DNA of 64,000 nt from Trichopria drosophilae (lineage: Eukaryota > Arthropoda > Insecta > Hymenoptera > Diapriidae): contig CM059586.1 of assembly GCA_030407085.1 (NCBI GenBank), forward strand, positions 107,583,501-107,647,500, in the 5' to 3' direction. Under the pieces are notes generated by a model that was not told where the DNA came from, did no database searches, and saw only the letters and a program-made list of their open reading frames with translations. Of the stretch, positions 44,096 through 54,933 are shown piece by piece. The translations under genes and the position numbers were made by a program. The first letter of the stretch is position 1; each line of letters opens with the position of its first letter.

Positions 44096-45740
44096 ATCGA
44101 GATAGAATACATTACTCAAAAAACCAAAGGATATAGGTATATAAGTAAAGGTTATAATTATAAGGTGGAATTGTTGTTTGATTAAATTCTCATGGCTGCA
44201 TTGGAAGATGTAAAATATTCTTTGCAAATTTTATCAGAGCACTGGGAAAGTTTAGCCTACATTCTGTTGCCTTGAACTTCTAACACGGGTGTTACTAATT
44301 CTTAACGTTTTCAACTGCATAATTCTCATAATTAGTTTTCATAATTTTATAAAAGAACCTACATTTTGAATGAATTCAAACTATCCGCATTTTACTTTAC
44401 GTAGTCGACAAGGTAGGAATTTGCGCAAAAAATTGTAAATTAAAAACGAATGAATCGCTTTTTTAAAATTCAGGTGAGCAAGCGCATTTGGTAATTAAAA
44501 AGATGATTTTTACATTTTTCATAAAATTCTCGGTCAGTTCTCAACGAATTTATTTTATATTTTGTAGGGGATTATATGAAGTAATTAGCAATTGAGCTTG
44601 ATCACCCAAATTTTGAAAAAGTAAATCAATCGTTTTTAATTTACATTTTTTATCGTTAAATCCTACATTATAGACTGGATAGTACGGTTTGTTCAAAACC
44701 TAAAATTTTCATATTAAACAAAAAGTAAATATAAATTCAAGTCCAAATACATTTTAGGGCGCCGTTATGCATTTTTTACGAACGTACGTCAAATTTCAGA
44801 AAAATTGGTTAAAAACAAGCGGGAATACGCAAGAAATTTGTGCACAACTCATACAGTCCACATTGTTATCTACAACATTTAATTTTGTTAGTTTTCTTTC
44901 GTTATTGTATTAATCGTTCACTGTTTATATAAATAACATAGTTCGTCACTATAAAACAGTCCCGAAGTAGTAGTTCATTGTGCATTTTTTTCTGAAAAAT
45001 ATGCTTTTATTGAAAATACGTCGTCAGAGAAAACGAATTTGATTAAAATAACGAGTCGGTATTTCGCAGTGCCTTTTTTAACGCTCAAATGTTCAAAATA
45101 TTCCGCTCTTTTTCAAACCATTTTTTCATTTGTAACACGCTCTCGTAATTTTTAAAAATTACTTGATTCAAATAAATGTAAAAAATAAATATGCAATTGC
45201 ATCGATCTTTTCAAATTTAAAGTTAAAATTAAAAAATAAACTAGTGTTGGCGTGGTGCCTCGCTCGCTCAGTAACTTCGACCCAGTGGAGAGTCGGCTAT
45301 TCCTTAATACTCGTTTGTTTACCAACAGCTTTCAATTATATTATAAAATTATATTGATATTTGGGGGTCCAATCATATTTAGGTCCAAGTGGCTTCGATA
45401 GATATATTGCAACAATATAGTGTTTCTTATATGTATGAAAATTGAAAATGAGCATTTTCAAAACTTCGACCCCGACCGCAGGCCAGCCGAAGTATTAATA
45501 AATAAAAGGTGCAAAACACTTACTTCATGCACTTGTATTGTAATAGACTATTTGATGCATATTACATGTTTACTGTGTTTTACTAATTAATGTCTGTATT
45601 ATTATGATCTTATATATACAATATATATACATATAATTCGTCAAAGATATCTTGAATGTGTCGAAAAGATCTCTGACGGATATCTTTTAGATATCTATGA
45701 CATCTTTTAGATATATCGAAATAGTTATTTTCTTATCAAG
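44096..45740. other. AT-rich stretch without genes
   Basis: No coding region is recognised. The ORF at 45163-45357 has no domain. GATATCTTTTAGATATCTATGA-like short repeats are present near 45678-45715. Confidence 0.55.
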
Positions 45741-46420
45741 GGCGTAAAAGAACTTATGCGCCCGTAGGTGTTCACCGCGCCCGAGGGGCTGGCGAAGACT
45801 ACCCCTGGGGGGGGGGGGGGGGATCGAAAGGTCGAAATTTGATGAAAATCTATAGGGTAATTTTGTTGCCGAGGTGACCAAATTCAATACTTTTTCAGAC
45901 AATAGTCATAAGCATTTTAAACCAGTTTTTACGGCATTATCGTTGACTTTAGGAAGAAAATGAATACAACCTTTTTTGTAGAGAACTTAGTGCTTCATCT
46001 TTTTTGTTTGAAACATTTTTTAATGAAATTTGCGTTTTTCAAGATAAATTCAAAAAACTACGAAGAAACTTAATAGGGAATAATTTTTTTTAGTAATGGA
46101 CTAATGGATCTGCCCCAAAATCTAATCAGATCTAAGTTATGCCAAAACACGTATTTTAAAAAAAAATTATGTCATTACGCTTATCCGTTCGCGAGTTATC
46201 GCGAGACAAAAAAACGGGACGTACGGACGTACAGATGTACGTATACGTACAAGATCAGGGACACAAATTTTTTGTATTGTTGATTTAGGTTCCTTAGGGT
46301 CTGAAACGTCGACATTTGATGAAAAACCATAGGGTAATTTTTATGTCCGATGTGACCAAATTCAACACTTCGTCCAGACTTGGTCTGGGTCGAATTAATT
46401 TAAAAATCAGGTGATTGTAT
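45741..46420. repeat. Unclassified repeat with G-run
   Basis: Two similar segments occur in direct order: TTTGATGAAAATCTATAGGG near 45838 and TTTGATGAAAAACCATAGGG near 46315, each followed by TGACCAAATTCAA. A G-run of about 16 lies at 45807-45822, and GGACGTACGGACGTAC-like repeats near 46218-46250. Probably degenerate transposon sequence. Confidence 0.5.
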
Positions 46421-46587
46421 CAAGAGAGTATATATACCTTCCCAGTGTAAACTAGTTCCGGGACACTGAATTTTTCCCGTTTTTGTTATGCATTCTTTAC
46501 TTTTGGAGGTACGAATTAGTAATAAATGACGGATATATTTATAGTATATTTAACGATTTTATGCCTTTAAAAGTATAACAATACAAA

Positions 46588-46690
46588 GATGGAGAAATAC
46601 ACAGTGATTTACACACAAATTTAAAAGTTTATGGGATATTCTCATATGTATATACTTTGACATTTTTGTGTCAATGTGTATTTCTCCATC
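46588..46690. repeat. Perfect 16-bp hairpin
   Basis: GATGGAGAAATACACA (46588-46603) and TGTGTATTTCTCCATC (46675-46690) are exact inverted repeats around a 71-base loop. It may be a very small MITE. Confidence 0.7.
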
Positions 46691-47520
46691 TGTATGCAAT
46701 TTCTATAATTTTAAAATCATTAGTATGATTAAATTAAAGTAAAATGGGGTGACAAAGCCATTTGGATTTTATATTAATATTATTGAGACACTTTGACAGA
46801 ATTGTAGAATGTCAAATCCACTACGTAATTGGTATCTATTGATTCTATTTTGAATTAAATATACAGACAAATTAGAGACCATGCCATGTATTAATTGTAA
46901 TATCTTTCAAAAATTACTAACAAAATTGAATGCGATTTGATCAAGAAGTTATTACTGATTGAACTCTTGAAATCGTATAAATTACATAGAATTATAATGA
47001 TAAATCTCAAATTGTAATAAATATCGTTCTAAAAATTCTTTACTGAGATATCATCTGAACAAGGTGCAATGAAATATTCTCGCAACAGAGTTCACTTTTC
47101 TGTATTTTTTTCTCAGAATTTTACATAACGCTATCACAGCCTACGTATTTGCGGTTATGTACTTCCGGTTTCAGATGAGAAAGTCTATTTATATCTATAT
47201 ATTTATTATTATATTGCCCAATGTTATTCTTCGTAATACATACGAAAACAAAGTTAAAAACCGAGTTTGATTCAATAATATTTATATGAAAAAAGTAATA
47301 TATTTTATCTGAATAAACTAAAAAATAAAATAAAATTATTTACAGTTGAAAATACTTGCATCATTATCTTCAATGAGACGTTTTTTTCCCACTTTTCGAG
47401 CTAACTGTGATGTGCACTTTTCAACTTGGTGTGCATTCTTCAGTATCTTTTTTCCCACATTTAATTTTTTCTGCGAAATTACAGATTTTTAAGTTTCTCA
47501 AATTCTCTTTGTATTTCATC
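46691..47520. other. AT-rich stretch without genes
   Basis: I see no gene or clear repeat here. Confidence 0.5.
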
Positions 47521-47525
47521 ATTGT

Positions 47526-47777
47526 TGTTGGGCGAGAGCCTTTAGCTCCGTACGCATGTACGCGGGAGTATGTATGTGCGTGAGTATGAATGTGAGTGAG
47601 TAGTGAATGTGCAGCACACACGTGATGAGCAGTACGGAATGAGCGAGCGTAGCGAGCACATGTGCCATGCTGGCAATGCGCTATTACATCCAATAGTTAA
47701 TAAACAATCTTTAGTATAAACTATTACCACTGTGTTCGTATACCTCATTTACACCCCATGCAACCCCGGATACGACA
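47526..47777 (+). mobile_element. 252-bp solo LTR
   Basis: The block starts TGTTGGGCGAGAGCC and ends GGATACGACA, with exact 5-bp duplications ATTGT at 47521-47525 and 47778-47782. AATAAA is near 47698. TG..CA ends and a 5-bp duplication fit a Gypsy or BEL LTR left after LTR-LTR recombination. The ORFs through it are not genes. Confidence 0.85.
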
Positions 47778-47954
47778 ATTGTCTACATAAGAGTAAACAA
47801 GTAATATTATTAAAATACATCATGTCAATAATAAATTATTATACTTTTACGAGTCAATTACACTGTATATCTTGAATACTTCCATTTGCAGAAACTGGCA
47901 AAAGTGGATATTGACCATAGTGGCATTACACCAAAGATGGATATAAGAAACCAA

Positions 47955-48225
47955 GATCTATTCTGTCGTGGACAGTAAAAAAGTTGTATGTACATACGAC
48001 TTTTTAAGGAACACTCTCAATAAAAGTAGTATATTTTAATAAGTAAACTATATTTTTTAAATATTTAAAAGCAAATATTTTGTATTGTCTTATTCTTAAA
48101 TGGTTTTATGAAAATAAAATAAAAGTTGAAATCAAGTTCATAAAATATGAACAACTTTTATAAATCGTAAAAATTTCTTGAAAATGCAGATACGACTTTT
48201 CTTACCATCCACGGCAGTATTGACA
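47955..48225. repeat. Inverted repeat with internal palindrome
   Basis: TCTGTCGTGGACAGTAAAAAAGT near 47958 matches the inverse of ACTTTTCTTACCATCCACGGCAG near 48193 imperfectly. The left arm ends in a near-palindrome AGTTGTATGTACATACGACT (47983-48003). It is MITE-like, edges uncertain. Confidence 0.5.
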
Positions 48226-48435
48226 TACTTTGTGATCACAATACAATAATTTCTCTAAAAGTAGCATATATGGGATGTATCCTAAGACAAAATTCTTACT
48301 TAAGCAGTACAGTGCTGAGATTTAAAATGATTTTAAAGTTCAATCCACCCATGATGGATGTATACCAATTGTTCAAACGAAAAAAGTTCGAACACATTTA
48401 TAGTGATATTTTTTAAGATTTTTTTTTTAACATTT

Positions 48436-48582
48436 GAGGCGCCGCGCCGCGCCGGATCGTATAACTGGCTTTGAGTCATTTTCACTGGCCTCTAATGGTT
48501 ATCACGAGTTGAAGCTGACAGAAATCCATTAGGAGCCAACGAAAATGACTCAGAGCCGGTTCTACGATCCAGCGCCTCAATT
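48436..48582. repeat. GC-tipped foldback
   Basis: GAGGCGC..CCGGATCGTATAACTGGCTTTGAG pairs with the inverse of CAGAGCCGGTTCTACGATCCAGCGCCTC. Arms are ~55 bp and imperfect, each with a AAAATGACT-type block. The first arm carries a repeated GCGCCGC. Confidence 0.65.
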
Positions 48583-48920
48583 GCTATACATCCTTTGTGA
48601 TTAGGTATATAGGTTACAGCTGGTTTGTTTATCTACATATAACTCATATTTTCACTCGATATATTCAAAATATAAAATTATATCTAAATTAGGTTTTATA
48701 ATGATCACGTATTAAATCTCACGTCTGAAAAGTTTATTTACTAAAAGTACATTTAAGGATGTACACCTTGTTTTGCTATCTAGGAAATATACACGTATAC
48801 AATTATTTGAAGGAATTTTTAATTATAAGTGATACGTATATTCGTATATCAATTTCTATAAAAACTGAAAATGGAAGACTGGTACAAAATAATAATACTA
48901 GTAAAACATAATACGTATAC

Positions 48921-49068
48921 CTGACTTCATTATTACTTTGCCATCGTATAACTTTCTTAAATACAGAAAAGAAACTGTTTCTCCTTTCTCAACATCATCA
49001 CTACAAATAACATTTTCATCGACTCCGACGCAATACGAGTGATCTTCTTCACTTTGGATAATATACAT
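48921..49068 (-). CDS. Possible first coding exon, unknown gene
   Basis: ATG at 49068 opens 49 codons (MYIIQSEEDHSYCVGVDE...VSFLYLRKLYDGKVIMKS) ending at a TCAG|GTATAC donor-like site in phase 1. Composition is protein-like, with alternating hydrophobic strands like a small beta domain, and the frame is open upstream in repeat sequence. I do not recognise the family. A downstream partner exon is not found in the window, so this could be the head of a gene lost to transposon insertion or a chance ORF. Confidence 0.3.
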
Positions 49069-49079
49069 TTTTTTAACTC

Positions 49080-49225
49080 CGTGCGCGAAATTGAATTTCG
49101 CGAAGTAACCCATTTGCGCACCGCCATTCGCGCACTGAAATGAGTGCGCGAAGTACTTCGCACACTCAAATCAGTACGCGAAAAATTTCTCTCACGGAGT
49201 CAAAAAAAATAGAATACGATACAAG
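49080..49225. repeat. GCGCGAAGTA-motif cluster
   Basis: GCGCGAA and its inverse, often as GCGCGAAGTA, occur about six times in both orientations, including the near-palindrome TGCGCGAAGTACTTCGCACA near 49144. It is a local inverted-repeat cluster. Confidence 0.6.
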
Positions 49226-49499
49226 TGCGCGAAGTAGGTGATTTGCTATTTTATTTTGTCACCTTTTGTGGAGTGAAAAACAAAAATGGACGTCTTCTTG
49301 GTGCCACGGTTGAAACAAAAAAAATTTGGAAAACGACTTGGCGCCAACATTCGCGGCGGTTAAAATTGGTAGCTATTTGTCGATATACTATAACCGTGGA
49401 TTTTCTGATAGGAAAAAGGTTATAAAAAAAAAGTGAAATACTCAAATTATCTCTACGTAAACTGAATGGTATATTTATCCACAGAGAAAGGGGATTGTA

Positions 49500-49862
49500 C
49501 AATTAATTTGGGGCGCGATAAACTGACGACAGAGATACGCAAAGGGCGGCGGAAACAGCAAAGCGGCGAGTTCGCAAATCACGCAACGAGAAAATTTCTT
49601 GCGAAATGACCGGAAACGAAAGGGGCGGCGGTAGTACTCTCACAAAAATCGGCGCACTGAACGGGTGACGGTCCACTCGGGACGGCGAATTCCTCGTCCG
49701 GGGTGGCTGAGGCGATAGTTGGTTGGCGGTCCTCCTTGAGGTCGGTTGTCCTCCAGACGGTGGATTCCACTCGAGAGTCACTCGTAACTCGCGTTTTAAT
49801 TTTCGATCACTCGTTAGTTCTTAGTCGGAGGGAAAGTCCCCCCGACACCAAAAAAGGTAAAA
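49500..49862. other. CpG-rich block without recognised gene
   Basis: High CpG, with overlapping ORFs on both strands and no domain. It continues into the dispersed repeat at 49863. It may be a retroelement leader/LTR or host promoter. Confidence 0.4.
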
Positions 49863-50030
49863 GTGGTGAGATCGCCCTCCTGCCGGAGTAGCCGCGTTGG
49901 TGCCCACAATTCAAGGAACGCGGGCGCTACTTCATATGCGGTTCGGCGACGCGTTCCTAGCGGCTACGGCCGGAACTTAACTGCTGGGTTTCCCTGGGGA
50001 TTCGAACGTCACCGCTGGCTATGGGCCGAG
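49863..50030 (+). repeat. Dispersed GC-rich repeat, copy 2
   Basis: Inverse match of 30250-30440, with the same protein-level conservation in one frame (NAGATSYAVRR, SGYGRN, AGFP). The similarity fades after ~50010. Confidence 0.6.
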
Positions 50031-50258
50031 TCTCCAGAGATCGGAGGGCTCGTACACGGAGAGAACTGTGCCAGTATGTAACTGTAGGGAATCCTTCGCC
50101 ACTGTACTAAGATTTCGGGGCTGCTTCTGCACCTTGTGCCGCCAGATATCAATCTAAGAAAGTCACAGTCTCAGACTGTGAAAACGCTCACGGATGAGAC
50201 AGCAAAACTACGATGCTTTCTTCGAGGCTTGCTCCCGCCTGTTATACTTTTTAGACTA

Positions 50259-50347
50259 GAGCTCTCCCGGACTTTTTGTAGAAAATTTCCTCCTCTACCA
50301 AAAAGGTTTAGTAAATCTTTGCTCTATCTTGCATCGTTTTCGATACG
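50259..50347. repeat. MITE half, family of 20489-20848
   Basis: CTTTTTGTAGAAAATTTC and TGCATCGTTTTCGATACGG match the right arm of the 20489-20848 MITE. The rest of the element is missing or diverged. Confidence 0.55.
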
Positions 50348-50399
50348 GTCGATATTCGATCGGCAATATTCTGTTTGAAATAAATTTGCTAGGCTTGGA

Positions 50400-50735
50400 C
50401 CGATGTTCGGTCCCGAATGTTTCCATCGCTGGGCCGAGATTTGGCACTATCACTTTGCCAGACTTGGTCCGATACTCGGGCCAAATATTGGGCCGACGCT
50501 GGGACGACGATCGGGAGAAATACCTATGAGATCAATTTGCCAGGCTTGGCCCGATGCGTTGGCCAGTTTTCAGCCGAAGTTTGGCAATTTGTGATAGCCA
50601 GTATCGGCTACCAATGCTGGCTCGATTCTGGCACAGTGAAGTTGCCAACGTTGGGCCAGCATCGGTAGCCGAAATTCGGCTGTCAACGCTGGGCCAATAC
50701 TGGGCCGTATGGTCAGCATCGGCATTTCGCACATG
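50400..50735. repeat. Degenerate TTGGCC/GCATCGG array
   Basis: Words such as GGGCCAATA, TTGGCC, GCCAGTATCGGCTACC and CAGCATCGG recur irregularly on both strands. The short ORFs on each strand are artefacts of this composition. Confidence 0.6.
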
Positions 50736-50740
50736 GGTTA

Positions 50741-51095
50741 TGCGTCAAAAATAAATTAATTACAATCTTCTATCGGTCTTAAAATCATCCAAAAACTTTA
50801 TGCGTCAAGAATAAATTAATTACAGTCTTCTATCGGTCTTAAAATCATCCAAAAACTTTATGCGTCAAAAATAAATTCATTACAATCTTTTATCGGTCTT
50901 AAAATCAACAAAAAACTTTATGGGTCAAAAATAAATTCATTACAATCTTCTATCGGTCTTAAAATCATCCAAAAACTTTATGCGTCAAGAATAAATTAAT
51001 TACAGTCTTCTATCGGTCTTAAAATCATCAAAAAACTTTATGCGTCAAGAATAAATTAATTACAATCTTCTATCGGTCTTAAAATCATCGAAAAA
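50741..51095 (+). repeat. 60-bp satellite, short array
   Basis: Six units of exactly 60 bp containing TTTATGCGTCAARAATAAAT and TCTATCGGTCTTAAAATCA, followed by the unique flank shared with 60861. It is copy A of the duplicated segment. Confidence 0.92.
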
Positions 51096-51382
51096 TATTT
51101 TTTTAATAAAATTGTAAGCCCTCAACATTTCTAGAACGTTAATAGTCAGATATTTAGTTACTTTTTTTCTTAATAAATACAATTTGTATGGGGCTCTCTA
51201 TGTTTTCTGAATCGTGTTGTATAGTATTTTTTCGACAGGGAACTGTAAGCCCGTTAAAGAAGTAGCCATACGATGTTTCACATATTTGGATTAAAATATA
51301 TGCGAAACACTGGCAATAGGCACTCTTTAAGAATCAACTGTATTTGTTACTTGGTTCAATTTTTGGTGATTTCTTATTTCTC
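51096..51382 (+). repeat. Duplicated segment copy A, left part
   Basis: Nearly identical to 60861-61150. It continues beyond the Gypsy insertion at 59077-59331. Confidence 0.9.
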
Positions 51383-51386
51383 CATT

Positions 51387-53099
51387 TGTAACGAAAGCAC
51401 CGGAACGCCGGACACTTTTGTTACTACGAACTGCCTTCATCGGTATGTGCATGTATGTGTATGTGTATCAATGGGATTTGGCTGTATTTTAGATTTGAAA
51501 GGGATAGCCGGAGGAAGAGAAGGAGAGAGAAAAAGGGAGGGAGAGACAGAGGCGACAGGCTCGGCACGCGAAATTTGGAATTCGGGCAGATCCGATTTTT
51601 CCCTTCTCGAGCGCGTACTCTACCGGTGGCTATAGCGTTGCGGAAAAATTTATAGTGCGGACGTGAGTGTGCGTGGGTTAGCCATCCACCCTCAATTTGG
51701 GATTACCCGAGCCTGGAGCCGAGGACGCTGCGTGTGGGACAACGCAAATTTGTAAGTACCGGTTCGGCCGAACTTGACAAGTGTGACAAAGTCACGATAT
51801 TATCTAACGATAAAATTTCTAGAATGATAATTATAAGTAAGCAATAATAATACGCGTCGTAAGAACGGCAAGTTCTCTCTCGGCAGTGGGAGCGAGAGGC
51901 ATGCGAGTTGCGCCGGCCCGAGTAGTAGTAAGAGAAGGACGCTCGATCTCCCCCGTCGATCGCCGGTTTGTTGTGTCGGCGACGGCGTCTCCCATCGTGC
52001 GACGAAGAGGCGACGATCGGCGAGCTGAACACGCGTGTGTGTATGTGTCCAGGCGCTACACACACTAGCGCGGTGTATTACGCACCAATGCACGATTCAA
52101 AATTGAAAGAAAATTAGCGAGAGAGGTGGAAAATCGTCATCGGTCAGTACCGATGACGATTTTCAAATTGAGTACGCTCGTGACCGCGAGAGATTTTGGC
52201 TGTGGCTGAGGAATAGGGAAAAGTGAAGAGTATTTGTGGTGTGGAGAGAGCAGAGGGCCGGAGTAAAAACAAAAAAAAAAGGAATAAGTGTAACGGATAG
52301 TGATTGCGAGCGAGAAGAGAGTTAGTGAGAGAGGAGAGAGAGAGAGACAGAAAAAGAAAGTAGCGAGAAAGCGAGAGACAGGCAGATAGGGCGAGAGAAA
52401 GAGAGAGACCGGAAGAGAGATAAAGAAAGAAAAGGTAAGGCGGCATAGCCGAAAGATTAAGCGAATTAAAATCGAAGCATCGGGTTTCTTCTTTTTTTTT
52501 TAATGATTATTAAAGTACCGAGTCAGACCGGAAGTAGCGAGTGAGTGATAAAAACAAATCAGATAAATTGTTTTTTTTTAAATATTGAGACCGGAAATAG
52601 ATAATAACGGAAAATCATAAATTTTGGGTTTGGGGAAATTAAGAAACCGGAAGTGAAGGCGAGCGGTTGACGTGGGTCGCGAGGAAGGTAGGGAGGAAGT
52701 TGAGGAGGTGGTGTGGAAGGTAGGACCGGGAATTTCCACTTCCGGCAACGTGGGCCTAAAAAGATAACAGTCGGACCAGTTTAGCGGAAACCGCATTTTT
52801 GGGTCGCGTCCTATAAATAAAAAATTTGTGTGCAACCGAGAATTTATATGTACATGTATTTTTTTTTGAAATTAAATAAAAGAAAATTCAACGTTACACA
52901 AGTCGTCACTCCCCCCTTCTTCTCCGCTTTTCAACGCGATTCGGAAACTTTTGTTCACACCGGGGATACCGATCGTATTTTTGGTTACCTTTTTTTTTGT
53001 ATATATTTTATTTAAGAATATAGCGTATTATTCGTTTAAATAATTCCGGCAGTTGTTTTTGTAACGACCCGTCCCATTCTCTCCAGCGTTGACTAACCG
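51387..53099 (+). repeat. 5' LTR, interrupted and truncated
   Basis: 51387-51781 and 52903-53099 match the 3' LTR from 58368 to 58960. The last ~112 bp of the LTR and the expected primer-binding site are missing; sequence jumps to inverted gag. Confidence 0.9.
51782..52898 (+). mobile_element. Nested 1.1-kb solo LTR
   Basis: TGTGACAAAG..AACGTTACA, flanked by CAAG (51778-51781 and 52899-52902), with the host LTR sequence resuming exactly after it. It has a purine-rich GAGA tract (52300-52440) and AATAAA near its end. The ACGTTACA end is shared with the host Gypsy, so it is a related family. The small ORFs in it reflect composition. Confidence 0.88.
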
Positions 53100-53111
53100 T
53101 AGTGGCCTGAC

Positions 53112-54152
53112 CTACTGGTTCCTCTGCTGGTTTCCCGAACAGTTTGGACAGTTGAACTTGGTATACCCGGCTAGACCACATGTCCAACACGCCAAGGTTT
53201 TCCCGGGTGGACCCGCAGGCGAGTTTGCTCGTCCCGATGATGTTGTAATAACACGGTTCGGTTGTCCGGGTAGCCTCTGTTCCGCACTTTCTTGGGCCGA
53301 TCCCTGGACCCGCTGATTCGGACCCTTGTTTTTCTTACACCAAGGCTTTTTATTCCCCGGTTTCACCGGTTGGCTTTTCTTCGTCACTCCCTGAGCCTGC
53401 CTCTCCTTCATTTCGCGCATCTCCTCGCGCATTTTCGCCAGCTCTTTGTGTAGTTGACTAAACTCACTCTGTGGAGGTTCAGCCACGGCCGCGATGTTGG
53501 GGGTCCCTTTCAATGGCTTCTTTGTTTTGCCATACGCCACTTCCGGTACCAAGGTTCCTTCCGGTGGTGGTGGTTCCCGGTACATTTTCTTGACTTCTTC
53601 GGCGCTTTCTGCATCCACGGCTGCGACCATGAAGTCTTCCAGAGTCCGTATCCTATCCATCCTGACTCTCCATTGCAGGTCCGGTTTCATATTCCGGTAC
53701 AGGAAAGCCAGTTGTTGCTCCATTGACAGTGGTTCCGGGTATAGATCTAGGAGTATCATCAGACATCCTATATAATCTCGTACCGGTTCATCCAGTGCTT
53801 GGGTGCGAGCATTTGCCTCGGCCCATAATCGCTGCGCATCGCGTTGGCTAAATCCATAGCAATGCCTCGCGGAACGGCAAAAATCCTGCCACGTCCTCCA
53901 CGAATTTTTGGAGATGCTGTACCATCTCTTGGCTGAGCCGGTCAACAATTCCGGCAACACGCCCAGCAATTCGTCATCCGACAGATTAGCTGGTATTCGG
54001 CATTCCTCTATCCTGGTCAAGAATGCTTCAATCCGGCTATCTTTTGTTCCGGGAAACGTAAATTTCCATTGTCGGACAATCTTGCCGACATCACGTGGGC
54101 CAATTTCAGTCCTCGTTGACGTAAACCTACTCCCAGGCGGCCAAGGTGACAA
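53112..54152 (-). CDS. gag: Gypsy gag (inverted)
   Basis: A 346-codon open frame on the minus strand. The middle resembles Ty3/Gypsy capsid (retrotrans_gag: FLTRIEECR, ELLTGSAKRWYSI, DFCRSARHCYG, AFLYRNMKPDLQWRVR). A charged linker with a short coiled coil (LHKELAKMREEMREMKERQ) follows, then a single zinc-knuckle-like CWTCGLAGYTKFNC in which the usual His is replaced by Tyr. No ATG is at the start; the frame emerges from a T-run (minus strand). It faces away from pol, so it can only be expressed from another promoter. Stop at 53112. Confidence 0.82.
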   Translation of the reverse strand: MSPWPPGSRFTSTRTEIGPRDVGKIVRQWKFTFPGTKDSRIEAFLTRIEECRIPANLSDDELLGVLPELLTGSAKRWYSISKNSWRTWQDFCRSARHCYGFSQRDAQRLWAEANARTQALDEPVRDYIGCLMILLDLYPEPLSMEQQLAFLYRNMKPDLQWRVRMDRIRTLEDFMVAAVDAESAEEVKKMYREPPPPEGTLVPEVAYGKTKKPLKGTPNIAAVAEPPQSEFSQLHKELAKMREEMREMKERQAQGVTKKSQPVKPGNKKPWCKKNKGPNQRVQGSAQESAEQRLPGQPNRVITTSSGRANSPAGPPGKTLACWTCGLAGYTKFNCPNCSGNQQRNQ

Positions 54153-54930
54153 AAAAAAAAAAAAAAAAAAAAAAAACGCGTCGGAATTAATATCTCCCGA
54201 AAATCGTTCGAATTCGGTAAAATAAATGTTGAAACCGAAAATTCAAACGTGTCGGTGAGTGAAAGTTTTTACTTTTCGGGGTATAGAGAAGGCGGAAAAG
54301 TAAACAAAGAGTCGAGAAGACCGAAAATAAAGTAGCTGGTGAAATATAAAATTACTGATTGTCGAATTACAATCATTAATTCGAAATAAAAGCGCTCCTT
54401 TTGTCCGGCGATATTAAAATTGTGAACCGGTGAAAATTAAAAATTAAAATTGCAGAATTGCAAATTTAAAATTTTCTTAAACAAAATAATGAATTTAAAT
54501 TTGTGAACAATAATCCACGATAGTAACTTAGGTGAATGACTCGATAGCGTAAGTGTTGACATTGCGATTGTAAACAGCGCTCGAGCTCCGGTGTTTCTCC
54601 GAATTCCGAAAAATAAAATAAAGTATTTCAAATTTCTGTAATTCGGAAATTACAAGTTATTTGTTTTCGTTATTTTTCTTATCGATTATTATTAAAAATT
54701 GGGAATTCGGCGATCGTCCGAATGAAGAACCGGATAAAAGTGGCGTGCAAATATGACTTAGTAGCGTGAGAAAATCATATTGTGAATATTAAATAAATTG
54801 AAAGAATTCGGAAATACTTATTATATTAAATAATGGTACAATTCCGAGAATAGTGCCGATTCTCGGAAGTCCGAGAAATAATATAAAGTAAATTCGGAAT
54901 TAATGAAATTAGAATTTCCGAATTCTTGGG
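54153..54930 (-). other. Poly-A tract and leader-like AT-rich sequence
   Basis: A ~23-base A run (54152-54175) borders gag. The remaining AT-rich non-coding sequence is likely the gag 5' leader, inverted with it. Repeated GAATTCGG/CCGAATT words occur. The right inversion breakpoint is near 54930, where RT begins. Confidence 0.5.
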
Positions 54931-54933
54931 TCT

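Noticed and set aside
40677..48921. Joining the 48921-49068 exon directly to the 40677-40844 exon
   Set aside because: Splice phases are incompatible: the joined frame hits a stop after ~19 codons.
51703..52446. Serine/leucine-rich ORFs near 51.7-52.4 kb
   Set aside because: They are antisense readings of GAGA-type purine tracts inside the nested solo LTR.
54153..54175. Poly-A run as a processed retrogene tail
   Set aside because: It lies at the 5' side of inverted gag, with no retrogene or target duplication next to it.
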